From assembly GCA_027422505.1 (NCBI GenBank), contig JAPQWV010001347.1, positions 30,769 through 94,768 on the forward strand: a stretch of DNA of 64,000 nucleotides, in the 5' to 3' direction. This DNA comes from Craterostigma plantagineum. Its lineage: Eukaryota > Streptophyta > Magnoliopsida > Lamiales > Linderniaceae. The notes under the pieces were generated by a model. The model was given only the letters and a program-made list of their open reading frames with translations, searched no databases and was not told where the DNA came from. The translations under genes and the position numbers were made by a program. Shown piece after piece: positions 1 through 10,503 of this stretch (positions within the stretch are counted from its first letter, which is position 1; every line of letters begins with the position of its first letter).

Positions 1-964
1 AATATAGGAACTCCTCAAGAGTTAACAAAAGCTATTATATGTTTGAAACGAGAATTCAAAATGAAAGATCTTGGAAGAATGAAATGACTATTGAATACTT
101 GAACAATGGAATATTTGTCCATCAAGAGACTTATACAAAGAAGATCTTGAAAAGATTTTATATGAACAAAGCACATCCATTAACCACTCCAATGATCGTA
201 CGGTCTCTTGATGTGAATAAAGATCCGTTCAGACCATGCGATAATAATGAAGAAATACTTGGTGCTGAAGTTCCATATCTTAGTGCTATTGGAGTATTAA
301 TGTATCTTACAAGTCATACTAGACCAGATATAGCATTTGCAGTGAATTTATTAGCAAGATATAGTTCCTCACCAACTAGACGACATTGGAATGGGATCAA
401 ACAAATATTCCGTTATCTTCAAGGAACTACGGATGAGGGATTATTTTATTCGAATGATTCACAATCAAGTTTAGTTGGCTATGCAGATGCGGGATTTCTA
501 TCTGACCCACATAACGGACGATCGCAAACAGGTTACTTATTTACACATAGAGGTACATCTGTTTCATGGCAATCGGTTAAACAAACCTTAGTTGCTACTT
601 CTTCAAATCATCTGAGGTATTAGCGATTCATGAGGCTAGTCGAGAATGTGTTTGGTTAAGATCTATTATTCAACACATTCAAGACACTTGTGGATTATCT
701 ACTAGAAATTACCTTCTACAACATTATTTGAAGATAATACAGCATGCATAGCTCAATTAAGAGAAGGTTACATCAAAGGTGATAGAACAAAACACATATC
801 ACCAAAACTTTTCTTTACGCATGAACTTGAGAAAAATGGTGATATTGATGTACAACAAGTTCGACCAAGTGAAAATCTTGCTGATCTATTTACTAAGGCA
901 CTTCCTCCAAGAATTTTTGAAAATTTAGTATATTCAATTGGAGTCCGAAAACTGAGAGATCTTA
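1..964 (+). pseudogene. Copia-type pol fragment: end of reverse transcriptase and RNase H (copy 1)
   Basis: Relic of a Ty1/Copia polyprotein. The longest open stretch is 39-623. It carries Copia landmarks: an SAIG-LMYLTS-TRPDI block, then YADAG (RNase H start), and SVSWQSVKQTLVATSS. After a frameshift near 610 the same homology continues in other frames, through an LEDN-like block near 730 and KGDRTKHISPK near 778-810, to ADLFTKALP near 882-907. The start of the open stretch is not a real initiator: the true frame enters from upstream and breaks near 90. The YVDD active site lies upstream of base 1 here, but is visible in the second copy at 32802-32813. Several frameshifts and stops mean no functional protein. 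Family assignment is strong; coding ability is absent. Confidence 0.9.
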
Positions 965-1185
965 AAGGACATTCTCATCGGGGGAGTAAATACGAAATGC
1001 GCTCTTTTTTCTCCACTATGGTTTTCCCCATAGGGTTTTCCTAGTAAAGTTTTTAATGAGGCAACAACTAAAAACATATCAAAAGAGTGATGTACTCTTT
1101 TTCATTCACTAGAATTTTATCCCACTGAGTTTTTCCTAATAAGGTTTTAATGAGGCATATTCTTTATTGGACATCCAAGGGGTAG

Positions 1186-1382
1186 TGTTATGAATAATCA
1201 AAATTATGTGGATGTCCACATATTTATTAGTTATAAATGTTAGCTGCAATAGTAGATGAAATTTTTGCCTATAAATATGTTGTATCGTTCCATTGAAAAT
1301 TGTACAAGATATTATTAAGCTTTGTTTATATTATACGTGTTCTTTGCTTGTATCATACCACTAGTAAAATATAGATATTACA
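1186..1382 (+). repeat. Probable short 3' LTR of the Copia relic (copy 1)
   Basis: Downstream of pol there is a purine run (AAGGGGTAG, 1177-1185) followed by TGTTATGAATAATC, which fits a polypurine tract plus LTR start. The candidate contains a TATA-like CCTATAAATATG (about 1268-1279) and ends in ATTACA at 1382. The 5' partner is not in the window, so both ends are inferred from TG/CA termini and position only. The second copy has the same length (197 bp). Confidence 0.45.
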
Positions 1383-2070
1383 CTTAGCATTAAAAGCTTC
1401 CATATATACCATAAAACTAAATATTTTATAACAGTTACATGTTATTATATTGTATATAATAAACACTGTGAGTCCCCACGTGACTTGTCGCAATGCCCAT
1501 GCTTAAATTTTTTTTATGTATGTATATATTATGCACATATAACTTAAAAAAAAAACATAGATATCTTTCGATGTATATTTAATATTAATTTATTATTTAA
1601 GTGAACGACATAAAATTAATGTATTAATCAAATAACTTAGAATTAATCTTGATGATAATGGAAATTTATATTTTCTATGCAATTTTTCTTGTGTATTTAT
1701 GTATAATCTTTGATCAAAGGGATTGTATGGCATTCCATACTCTGGAAAGAAAATGGCCATAACTTAATACATAATAAAGGGCCAGATTTTGGCCAGTGCA
1801 TCATGGTATATTGTACAGAACACTTCTTTTTTGAATGGATGTTTATACTTAAGGTCTCATTATTGCAAGAAAATGGTCCAACAAACTAAAAACATCATAA
1901 AAAGACTTACTACAATTTCCATAAAAATAGAATGTGATTAGATAATTAATTGACAAATCTTATTGACTCTATAACATGATTAGATTATTAAATGATTCGA
2001 TTATTAAGCAATAACTCGATACAAACAATACATTACTAGAAGAAAATAGACCATCTATCGCATTCGCCGC
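1383..2070. other. AT-rich stretch with no recognised feature (copy 1)
   Basis: AT-rich sequence with many short A and T runs and stops in all frames. I see no gene, RNA or clear element ends. It separates the Copia relic from the MITE and is present almost unchanged in the second copy (34197-34883). Confidence 0.6.
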
Positions 2071-2078
2071 GCCTCGTG

Positions 2079-2519
2079 TAAGGGTGTTAGTTCGAACCAA
2101 ACCGAAACCGAAATTTCGGTTTAATCGAAATTTCGGTTCGCCAATCTTAATAACCGAACACCGAACCTAATTTCCCAGTTCGGTTATCGGTTTTTCCCGA
2201 ATTTTTTCGGTAAATTCGATTTTTACCGAAGACCGAATTTTCAATAAAAAAATAAAAAAAGGAAGTTTCAGTAATATTTAAATTAATATATTAATATAAT
2301 TATATTTATATTTTCACTATTAATAAAATATAATATATTTTAATTTAAAAATGTCGGTAATTCGGTTTACCGAAATAAAAATCCATACCGAACCGAATTA
2401 CCAAATATTTTTTCGAAAAACCGAATACCGAACCTAATTTCTTCGGTTCGGTTCGGTTTGTACCGAAATTTCGGTTTTACGGTAATTCGGTTCGGTGAAC
2501 CGAGTTATGCACACCCCTA
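2079..2519. mobile_element. hAT-type MITE with 8-bp target duplication (copy 1)
   Basis: A 441-bp non-coding element. Its ends are TAAGGGTGTTAG and, read inverted, TAGGGGTGTGCA, an imperfect terminal inverted repeat of the AGGGGTG type common in plant hAT elements. Direct flanks are GCCTCGTG (2071-2078) and GCCTCATG (2520-2527), matching at 7 of 8 bases, as expected for a hAT target duplication. Both arms are packed with CCGAA/TTCGG motifs. The middle is AT-rich. No ORF. Confidence 0.8.
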
Positions 2520-2545
2520 GCCTCATGCGCGGCTTCAAATTTCTA

Positions 2546-2550
<5 letters not shown>

Positions 2551-2602
<52 letters not shown>
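2551..2602. repeat. (TA)n microsatellite (copy 1)
   Basis: Uninterrupted TA dinucleotide tract of about 52 bp immediately after the MITE. The matching tract in copy 2 (35366-35422) is a few bases longer. Confidence 0.95.
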
Positions 2603-2607
<5 letters not shown>

Positions 2608-3020
2608 TTTCGGTATTCGGTTTTTATTGGGTTAATCGTATTACAGAACAGAAAAAACCGAAATTTCGGTTTTTCATTTTGAAGAACCGAAAACTGAACT
2701 GAACCTCTTCGGTCGGTATTTGATTCATACCGAACTTTCAGTTTTCGGTTCGGTTCGGTCGGTTAACCGACTGTTGAACACCCGTAGTTAAGGGTATCTA
2801 CTTTGAAAATACTTTGGACCGCGATTGAAAAGCATTAAATACAGGATACCAAATGAAATTTGAAGAACCGAAAAAATCGAAGATTTCTGTTTTTCGTTTT
2901 GAAAAACCGAAAACCGAACCGAACCTCTTCAATCTGTATTCGGTTCATACCGAACTTTCAGTTTTCGGTTCGATTTGGTCGATTAACCGACTTTCGAACA
3001 CCCTTAGTTAAGGGTGTCTA
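2603..3020. repeat. TTCGG-rich duplicated segment, target of the hAT insertion (copy 1)
   Basis: Two related modules in direct orientation, the first ending near 2862. Each runs: GAAGAACCGAAAA, a CCGAA/TTCGG-rich block, GAACACCC, GTTAAGGGT, TCTACTTTGAAA, then a tail with ACCAAATGAAATT. The tail of the second module lies beyond the hAT element (5931 to about 5995). The blocks resemble the right arm of the neighbouring MITE, so these may be MITE-derived. Non-coding; the ORFs over it are by-products of the repeated motif. Confidence 0.65.
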
Positions 3021-3600
3021 CTTTGAAATAGGGGTGGGCAATCGGGGTCGGGTTTCGGGTACCGACCCGACCCGATCGGGTTTTACCCGATTGGGGCGTG
3101 AAGTCGGGTTTAATCGGGTATCGGGTTTCAAACCCGATACCCGATATACTTCTTCGGGTCGGTTCGGGTAGCAATAAGCTACCCGAGAAACCCGATCGGG
3201 TACCCGACCCGATCAATGTTATGAATTAAAAATAAATACCGAACATAGAATAGAATAAGTCACTAAACTGTTGAGCAGCCCTGAAGGCCGAAAGAAATAC
3301 AGATACACTCATACACACACCTCAACTCAATTTGGTCCTCAGTCAGTCCTCACCTCACCTCGTCGTCGTCGCCGTCGCTTTTTCAGGCCGCTGTCAGCCG
3401 TCGTCGTCGCGCCTCTCTCTCAGGCCGCCGTCAGCCACGCCATCATGCTCACGACCTCACCTCACGCTCTCTCAGGCCGCCGTCGCCTAGCTCTCAAGGC
3501 AACCCGTCAGCCACGCCATCGTCTCAGCCGTGCCGCCTCTGCTGCCGGCTGCCGCCCACATCTCAGGGCTCAGGCCACTCCGTCTCCGACTATCCGTTAG

Positions 3601-3846
3601 GTATGTGTATGTTGAACCCTAATTTTATATTTTGGGTTTTATTGATTGCTTGCAATTCTCGAATCCACAATGATTTATAAGGTTCTATTAGCATTATATA
3701 TTGTTAGAATCATCATGGGTGATTGATTTTTGGTGTCAATTTGGCCGTTTGGGATTTCGGGCTTCATGTAATTGTCAAACATTCGGGGTTGAAATTAGGT
3801 TCGAATTTCATGTCATAGCTTGACTCTTGGACGTTAATATTTGCAG
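3601..3846 (+). other. Likely 5'-UTR intron of the hAT transposase (copy 1)
   Basis: Starts GTATGT and ends TTTGCAG directly before the ATG at 3847. The preceding 3250-3600 is a CT/CG-rich leader; the arginine-rich ORF over it looks like a consequence of repeated CGTCGTCGC rather than a protein. Confidence 0.55.
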
Positions 3847-5321
3847 ATGGCTAGTCATACTCTTGTTTCAAGTAACGGCTCAACGAGGGATTTTCAAATC
3901 GGAGATGGAGAAGATGCTAATCGAGAATCCCAACAATCTATTGAACACGAGCAAGAAGAGCATGTTAATGTTGGAGCTAGTGATGTTCCACCAAGTCAAA
4001 GCGCCGAAATCGATGACGGCGTAGATTCGGAAGATGAGATAGAAGGCAATCGAAAGGGTCAGAAAAAGAATAAGAAAGTGGTTGCATCAAGATCAATGTG
4101 TTGGGAGCACTTCGACAAGTTCTTTTGTGATGTTGACAAAGTCCAAAAGGCGAGGAACCAATTCACTAAAGAATCGTTTGAAGTCTTGCAAAAAAGAAGC
4201 CACAAGAAGATCAAACAAGCCAATCTCGTCTTGCTTTCCAACCGTCTCGGGGTCGTGGGAATGATCAAGACGTACTCGGCACTTGGCGATTTGATCAAGG
4301 TAAGGCGGTTGATGCTTTATGTTCCATGATTTCCGTTGATGAGTTTCCGTTTAAAATGGTTGACAAGGAGGGTTTTAGGCACTTCTTGTCTGTTGTTTGT
4401 CCTATGTTTAGAATTCCTTTACGGAAAACTATAACAAAGAACATTTACAACATGTATGTCAATGAAAGAGATAGATTGAAGCTCCTCGTAAAAAATCGGG
4501 CACAAATATTGGATAGATGAAGAGGATGAAGAACTCAAAAACATGGCTCGTCGAATGAAGCTTAAATTCGACAAATATTGGGGGTCGATAGACAAAATGA
4601 ACAAGATTTTGTACTATGCCGTGATCCTTGATCCTCGTTCCAAGTGGGAGATGATTGACTTCTCGTTTGACAGTTTATATCCCGATTGTGTTACCGCATC
4701 GATGATGAAAGAACAAGTTAGATGTGGCATGCAAGAATTGTTCACGGTATATAAATTGAATGGAGTACCCGATAGTCCGATTGCTCCACAACTCGTTAGT
4801 GGCAGTTCTTCTTCGTCTAATGCTACAAATGCCATGTATTTGTTTGATGAAATGAGGAAGAGAAAGAGAGACGGAGAAAGCGAACGCGTCAAGTCGGAAT
4901 TGGATAAATATTTGAGCGAAGATACTGAGGATCCACATGATGGCTTTGACATACTTAAGTGGTGGAAATTGAACTCTCATCGCTTCCCAATTCTTTCTAA
5001 GATGGCTCGAGATATTTTGGCCGTTCCGGTCTCTACGGTTGCTTCTGAGTCCGCTTTTAGTACGGGTGGTCGAGTGCTTGATGATTTTAGAAGTTCATTG
5101 TCCCCTAAAATTGTGCAAGCTCTAATATGTGTTGGATTCGTCACGATTCGAAACCAATAAACCTTGAGGAGGACTTGAACGAAATTGAGAACATCGAGAA
5201 GGGTATGTTTTTATCTTACTTATGCTTTGACTTAATTTTTTACCATTTCGTTACGGTTGTTTTTTTTCTTCTTGCAGAATTGGAGAGTACGGGTGTGGAT
5301 ACATCGGCCATGGACATTTGA
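3847..5321 (+). pseudogene. hAT transposase relic lacking its catalytic core (copy 1)
   Basis: Start at 3847 follows the predicted intron. An acidic N-terminus of about 75 residues leads to SRSMCWEHFDKFF (4090-4128), the beginning of a BED-type zinc finger whose second half is lost. Homology resumes in another frame with LKNRLKSC, then FPFKMVDKEGFRHFLSVVCP and MYVNERDRLK (to about 4480). The next recognisable part is FDKYWGSIDKMNKILYYAVILDPR (4567-4638) and the C-terminal hAT dimerisation region, WWKLNSHRFPILSKMARDIL...STVASESAFSTGGR (4957-5070). The RNase H-like core expected between these is absent, so roughly 250 residues of a normal 650-700 are missing. A predicted intron at 5203-5277 (GTATGT...TTGCAG) leads to a last exon ending at 5321. 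Frameshifts near 4140, 4195, 4515 and 5130. It cannot move itself. Confidence 0.88.
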
Positions 5322-5938
5322 TACGTGGAATGTATTGTGGAGCTTGATCGTAAATGGTGGAGCTTTGGAAGTTGATCTCTTGATGTTTAACTTATTTCGT
5401 GTTAGTGAACTATTTGTGATGTTAGTAAACTATTTGTGTTGTGATCTCGTTTTATCGTATCGTATTATGACGGTGGTGTAAGATTTTGAACATCTTATTT
5501 TGGCATATTTTATATTTTATTTTGATGGTGTGTTGAATTTATTTGTTGATGTTTCTGAATTTGGTATCTAATGTGTTAATATATTATTTTTTGTGGTGTT
5601 TACTACTTCTAATATTCATCCTCTCGGTGTTAATTTATTTATTAACGGTGTTGAATTTATTTATTAAGATGTGTTGAAATGAATTCATTTTATTGTGGCG
5701 TTTGGTAATTATTTTTTGGGTGTTAGTGTTATTTAAGTTTTTTTGTTTAAATACGAAAAAAAAATAAAAAATAGCAAAACCCGAACCCGATTATCGGGTT
5801 TCGGGTACCCAATTGTCGGGTACCCGATTTTCGTCAGGTCGGGGTCGGGTTTCAATTTTGATACCGCAAATGTCGGGTACCCGACCCAAAAAATCCGAAA
5901 CCCGACAAACCCGACGCGATCCCACCCCTACTTTGAAA

Positions 5939-6553
5939 CACTTTGGGCCCTGATTGAAAAAACCTTAAATTCAGGGTACCAAATGAAATTGAAAAATACT
6001 TTGCACCAGTTGAAAAAGTCTTAAACACATGGTGTCTATTGGAATTGAAAATAATTTGAGTACTAAGTAAAAACCGTAAACACATGGGTAATAAGTGTAA
6101 TTTCCCTTTAAACTATCAATGGTAGATTAAGTTTTTATCTATTTTTGTTCGATGTGGGCTTTTATTAGGCTTAGTACGTTTAAACGATGTCCAATTGATA
6201 AAGACAGAAGGAATTAAAAAGGTAAATAATATTAAAACATAATAGTTTTTACTGGGGTAGTGATGTGTTAAGAGTAGTAATATTTTTTTACCTCTTAGAA
6301 AAATCGATCGCCTCAACAAGCAATGATAATCGCCGCATTAAATGCTCTACACGATATAGATCACATCTATTTCTTTTATTATTGTAACTATTATTTTCTG
6401 CCGAAGCATTCAAAATTTAATGAGTTCCAACAACTAGACATTCAATTATTTTGCTATTAAATTAATACTAAGTTGTGCTACTACTTTATAAGCTAAAATC
6501 CACACATCTTATCAAGAAAATATTAATAAGAAAGAAAAGAATATCATCATGAC
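5939..6553. other. Tail of the duplicated segment and AT-rich spacer (copy 1)
   Basis: The first 60 or so bases complete the module interrupted by the hAT element. The rest, up to the Gypsy LTR, is AT-rich. No gene or element end is visible. Confidence 0.6.
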
Positions 6554-7286
6554 TGATATGGTCCAAAAACTAGATGGACTGAAAAAATAATTAGAACAGA
6601 AAATAAGCCCAAGAGAAAAGGCCCAGTAAAAGGTGATATTCTAGTACAAGTTGGGAGCAACGGGGATCTCAAAGGACAGCTAGCAACCCCCGGATAAAAT
6701 AAAGGCTCTTGGGTACATTAATTAATGAAAAGATTGTACAAGTGAAGAAGAAGTGGGAAAACACGTGTCAAATGGAGATTGGGTTGTGCCGCTATAGCTG
6801 TTGCTCAGGATGTGACTATTGTGGAGAAGCTGTCATGACAAAGCTGTCTGTCACTGTACATAGTACCAGGCAGTCATTCCCCCCATGAAATCCGGGACGT
6901 AGCTTCTCCTAGCCTCATGGACTCCTATAAAAGCATCACTTGGTTATTCTCACAGGGATCATCATGAAAATTACGAAAATAGTTCATAATTCTCTCACTT
7001 ATCACATAAAACACTACCCATTCAGTACTTAGTATACTTTAGGCAGAATGAGTAATCTGAGTGTGTAATCCATCCAAGAATAGTGAAAAAGTATTTTTTG
7101 GAGCGCCGTAGACGTAGGATCTTACAAGATCCGAACCAGTATATCTTGTGCCTTTTTCGTTTATGTCCCTTTTTACATCCCTTAAGCACCCTACCCATGT
7201 CCCATAACTTTGAGATATGAAACCTACCGCTATATAAAATTTCCCCACATATACTAAAATTTTTTGATTGGGAAAGTCCCACATCA
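6554..7286 (+). repeat. 5' LTR of the Tat-type Gypsy element (copy 1)
   Basis: Runs from TGATATGGTCC to CCCACATCA (733 bp). The boundary is fixed by alignment with the 3' LTR in copy 2 (63254-63995), which starts TGATACG and ends CATATCA. By eye, 5' and 3' LTRs differ at about one position in ten, so the element is old. The two duplicate 5' LTRs differ at only a few bases. Confidence 0.9.
6926..6932 (+). promoter_or_regulatory. TATA box of the Gypsy LTR promoter (copy 1)
   Basis: TATAAAA in the context CTCCTATAAAAGCATC. It is retained in the diverged 3' LTR (63638-63644), which supports its being the U3 promoter that starts the element RNA. Confidence 0.7.
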
Positions 7287-7288
7287 AA

Positions 7289-7306
7289 TGGCGCGTCTGT
7301 GGGAAA
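7289..7306 (+). other. Primer-binding site of the Gypsy element (copy 1)
   Basis: TGGCGCGTCTGTGGGAAA begins two bases after the 5' LTR. It starts with TGG, complementary to the CCA end of a tRNA, and resembles the TGGCGCCGTCTGTGGGAA type frequent in Tat-lineage elements (from memory), with one C missing. The exact tRNA is not assigned. Confidence 0.75.
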
Positions 7307-7413
7307 TCCAGAGTTGGAGGCGTGAGTAACCATGCAAATAGTGTGCGAGTTGTGCTTAAGGACACCACTCTTTCTTTTCCTTTTTCTGTTAAAACGAAAG
7401 GTGCAAAGAATCA

Positions 7414-8785
7414 ATGGAAGAAGACCCCCTGATACGAAAGAACTTAGACCCACAATTTGCGGAAGCAAGAAGACGGAAACCGCCATGAACGACCCACTAC
7501 CCCAGAATCTGTCCCTGTGACACTGGTGCCAGAAACGCCGATCACCTTAACCGCTGCTCAGCTAGACCTCCTGATGCGCAACACCATCAGCACGATGCTA
7601 GTAGAAAGACGAAGGAAACGAAGGCAACGACGAAAAGCTCGATCGCCAGCAAGGACGAAGCAAGTTGACGACCGATTTACAGAAGTAGCCGGGGAAAATG
7701 AAGCAAAAATGAGGACCCCGGCATCACCCGCAGAGCCTTGGGAAACTCCTAAAGGCAGTCAGAGTCAGAAAGCGAGCCGCGAAGAGACGGAGAACTCCCT
7801 GGACCTACCAAGCGAACTGAGGAACGGCCAGGGCAAAAGACAAACCCCGGCTGAGAAAAAAAGCAAGAGGACGCTAGCGCGTCAGAAAAGGATCCCAGGA
7901 TGCCTACGAGGACCCCCACTAGCTCCGCTAGTGAACCGCCCAAAACCACGAGGAAGGTTAGAAGCTCCAGGAGGAGAAAGCGACCCGAGCCCCGCTCGGA
8001 AGCAAAGGAGGATGTCTGGGCAGAAAATGAGAGGAAACTGCGAAATCAGCTTGAGGACCTCAAGCAGGTCGTTGATAGGGTGCGGAGTCGCACCATGAAG
8101 CCAAGATTAGGAGAAGGACTCGTGGCGGGAACTCCGTTCGCGAAGGAGTTGCTAATAGGAGTAGTCTCCTCCAACTTCACGCAATTACCTTACGAATACG
8201 ACGGAACCACGGACCCTGTGGAACACGTCCTACGATTCCAAAACAAAGTCTTACTCCATAATTTTTCCGATGGAGTCAAGTGTAGGGTGTTCCTAACCAC
8301 CTGGTCAGAGCAGCCCAACAGCGATTCAGTCTAGCTCCGGGATCTATCAAGTCCTTCGAGGGATTTCAACTCATGTTCATAACACAATTCGCTAGCGCCC
8401 AAAAACAACCTAAATCTGACATGCCACTGTTCCAGGTAAAGCAGGGGGAAGTGAGGCCTCCGCGCATATAAAAGCCGGTTCAACATCGCAGCTTTGGAGG
8501 TACCAACGGCAACCCCATCCGTCAAGGTAAGTGCTTTAGTCAACGGACTCCGAGATGGAGACTTCTTTGCGTCCCTTTCCAAGAAGCCTCCCCAGTCATT
8601 CGAAGAGCTGTTGCTAACGGGCAGATAAATACATCAACTTAGAGGAAAGCAAAAAAGCTAAAGCACAAGAAGTGAAGCAGGTAGACCCGCCCAAGAAGGA
8701 AGGGATCGCGAAGAACCTCGGACGAGCGAAGCCATTAGCGCAGCCTCATCAGAGGGACACTGGGGAACTGATCGAGCGGATCGAG
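7414..8785 (+). pseudogene. Gypsy gag, N-terminal and core part (copy 1)
   Basis: Capsid-type polyprotein of the retrotransposon. The likely initiator is the ATG at 7414 (MEEDPLIRKN), which is shifted out of frame by about residue 24. The next frame (7457-8098) holds a long charged, arginine-rich segment, then shifts again. A third frame (7900-8334) holds the retrotransposon gag core, with YDGTTDPVEHVLRFQ and DGVKCRVFLTT. Homology continues after a stop at 8334 with FITQFASAQ (about 8365-8400) and a SLSKKPPQSFEELL block (about 8575-8615). It ends at the 1.7-kb insertion at 8786. At least four frame breaks; not functional as it stands. Some breaks differ between the two copies and may be sequence errors. 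Confidence 0.85.
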
Positions 8786-10207
8786 TGATAAAATAAAACG
8801 AATATCGACGAACTAACTACGCTCAACAGGCAAGTGTACCAATCGAAAATAGTATAGAAATGGCAAATATTCGAGTATCGAACCCAAAGGAACTATATAC
8901 TTTAGAAAACCGTTCTTTAAATATCCTAGTAAATAATTTGGGTTTGATAAAACTATAAATATCGATAAACTAGATAAACACACAAATAAAGATCTGATAA
9001 AATAACGATAACAGCGTTGGGACGATTTATAAAGCGAACGTATTTGAGACTTCGAATCCCCCTAGCTCGATCGAACGATTAACAAGCTATAAATTTTAGC
9101 TAATTATTAGACCGTGAGGATTCCTATGGTATGTATACAGATTTCTACGATTTGGCGAAACTGCGCTTACTCGCTTCGACTCGTAAAAACTAATCTACGT
9201 CTTAAATAGCTGGGCAAGCTTCCCTAACTTACTTAATCGCAGACCGCAATAAATAACGATGAATCCCGCTATTAGATTTGACTCTAATCCGACGGGATAG
9301 TTCAACCTATCTCTAGCGATGAGTTTATTCAGCTCGTTTACGAGTGGTCTAATCGTCGCCCCTCTCTCGAGCGTAGCGTCCGATTTACCAACAATTACTT
9401 CGACCACGTAGACATAATCAAAATAATAGCATAAATCATAACCGAGTCATAATAAAAAGCATTATTAATAATACGTTCAACATACGTACGATATCGCTAG
9501 GGTTCATCTAACCTCAAATACTACAGGATTTAGCTACTCATACGAAACATCAACACGACGAGAAGCGTAAATAACAACGAGAAAATCATAATTTCTTCCC
9601 TGAATCTCACGTCCCTTCGTTGAGGAATTTCGTCGAACAGGTGGTGGACAATTTAGGGATGCCCAAGGTAATCACGTTGCTTCCCCTTTTCTGACTCCTA
9701 ACTCGCACATAGCCCAGTCTCGCCTACACCCGCTGCCTTTCCTCGCCTTTGCTTCGCAGTCCACAAATCAGCTGCCTCACACAAACCAACCGTTGGACCC
9801 GATACGGCAGCCTCTTCGACTCACAATCGCAACCACAACCTGCTACTCACAACTCTCGTTCTCGGTCTAGCAAAACAATATACACAGCTGAAAGGTGGAT
9901 GATGAGTGTTTGCGTCGAGCGAAAGTAAGGATCTGTTCTTTTTTTCTTTTTTTTCCTAGCTCGTCCATGCTTGCCCTTATTTAAAGATTAGAGATGGGAG
10001 ACAATATCTTCTCTTGGCTGCTAAAAAACGGCGTGATCTTCCTTTTTCTTCCTTGAGCCGCCTTCATCTGTTGGGTGGGTTGTCGTTCGTGTATGTGACT
10101 TTCTTTCTTGAGCCGTGTGAGCGATCTCCTCATTTCCTTGCAAGTCTCCATTGTCGTTTGTCTCTCTTCCATTTTTTGTATTTTCTTTTTTTTTTCCATC
10201 ATGTGTG

Positions 10208-10247
<40 letters not shown>

Positions 10248-10503
10248 GTATCCATTTCTCATAATCATGGGCTTGGGTTTTTTTTTCTCTGGGCTGATAT
10301 TTATTCTTGGGTCCAATTGATTTTTTTGGGCCGACATTGAAAATCCTCGATTCTTTTCAAGTCCGTCGGTTGTAGTTCTTCTCCAATATCTGTCGAATAT
10401 GCGATATAACGTAAAAGCATAATATTCGAAGAAATTCAATATAAATAACAACTGATATTACGCTTTTATGAGGTCTAAAATACGATATAAATTTCTTTTA
10501 TCA
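8786..10503. mobile_element. 1.7-kb insertion in gag with TGATAAAA/TTTTATCA ends (copy 1)
   Basis: This 1718-bp block sits between two halves of gag. It begins TGATAAAATAAAACG and ends CTTTTATCA, so its terminal 8 bases are perfect inverted repeats and it has TG/CA ends like an LTR. No clear target duplication: flanks are TCGAG and TGAAC. It holds a TC-rich zone (about 9925-10200), a (TA)n tract at about 10212-10242, and no coding potential. The start has the GCAAGTGTACC...AGTATCGAACCC pattern that I recall from dispersed plant repeats, but I cannot name the family. Possibly a solo LTR. Confidence 0.6.

Larger units (their letters stand above)
3029..5930 (+). mobile_element. Deleted hAT DNA transposon (copy 1)
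   Basis: A 2902-bp element bounded by TAGGGGTGGGC and its inverted counterpart GCGATCCCACCCCTA-type end (shared TAGGGGTGGG). It is flanked by a perfect 8-bp target duplication, CTTTGAAA, at 3021-3028 and 5931-5938. Roughly 180 bp at each end are dense in CGGGT/ACCCG motifs in both orientations, the sort of subterminal repeat that hAT transposases bind. The interior holds a broken transposase gene. It inserted inside the second module of a TTCGG-rich repeat. Confidence 0.93.

Noticed and set aside
2860..3216. ORFs on both strands in the TTCGG/CGGGT-rich stretch
   Set aside because: Low-complexity peptides from repeated subterminal words of a MITE-like module and the hAT end.
3271..3600. Arginine-rich ORF before the hAT transposase
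   Set aside because: Made from repeated CGTCGTCGC-type words in a probable leader exon that ends at a GTATGT donor.
7022..7486. 154-residue minus-strand ORF over the Gypsy 5' LTR
   Set aside because: Antisense to the LTR, primer site and gag start, with no recognisable domain. Likely chance.
10014..10451. ORFs on both strands across the TC-rich and (TA)n part of the gag insertion
   Set aside because: Dominated by YIYIYI and FFFF runs from simple repeats.
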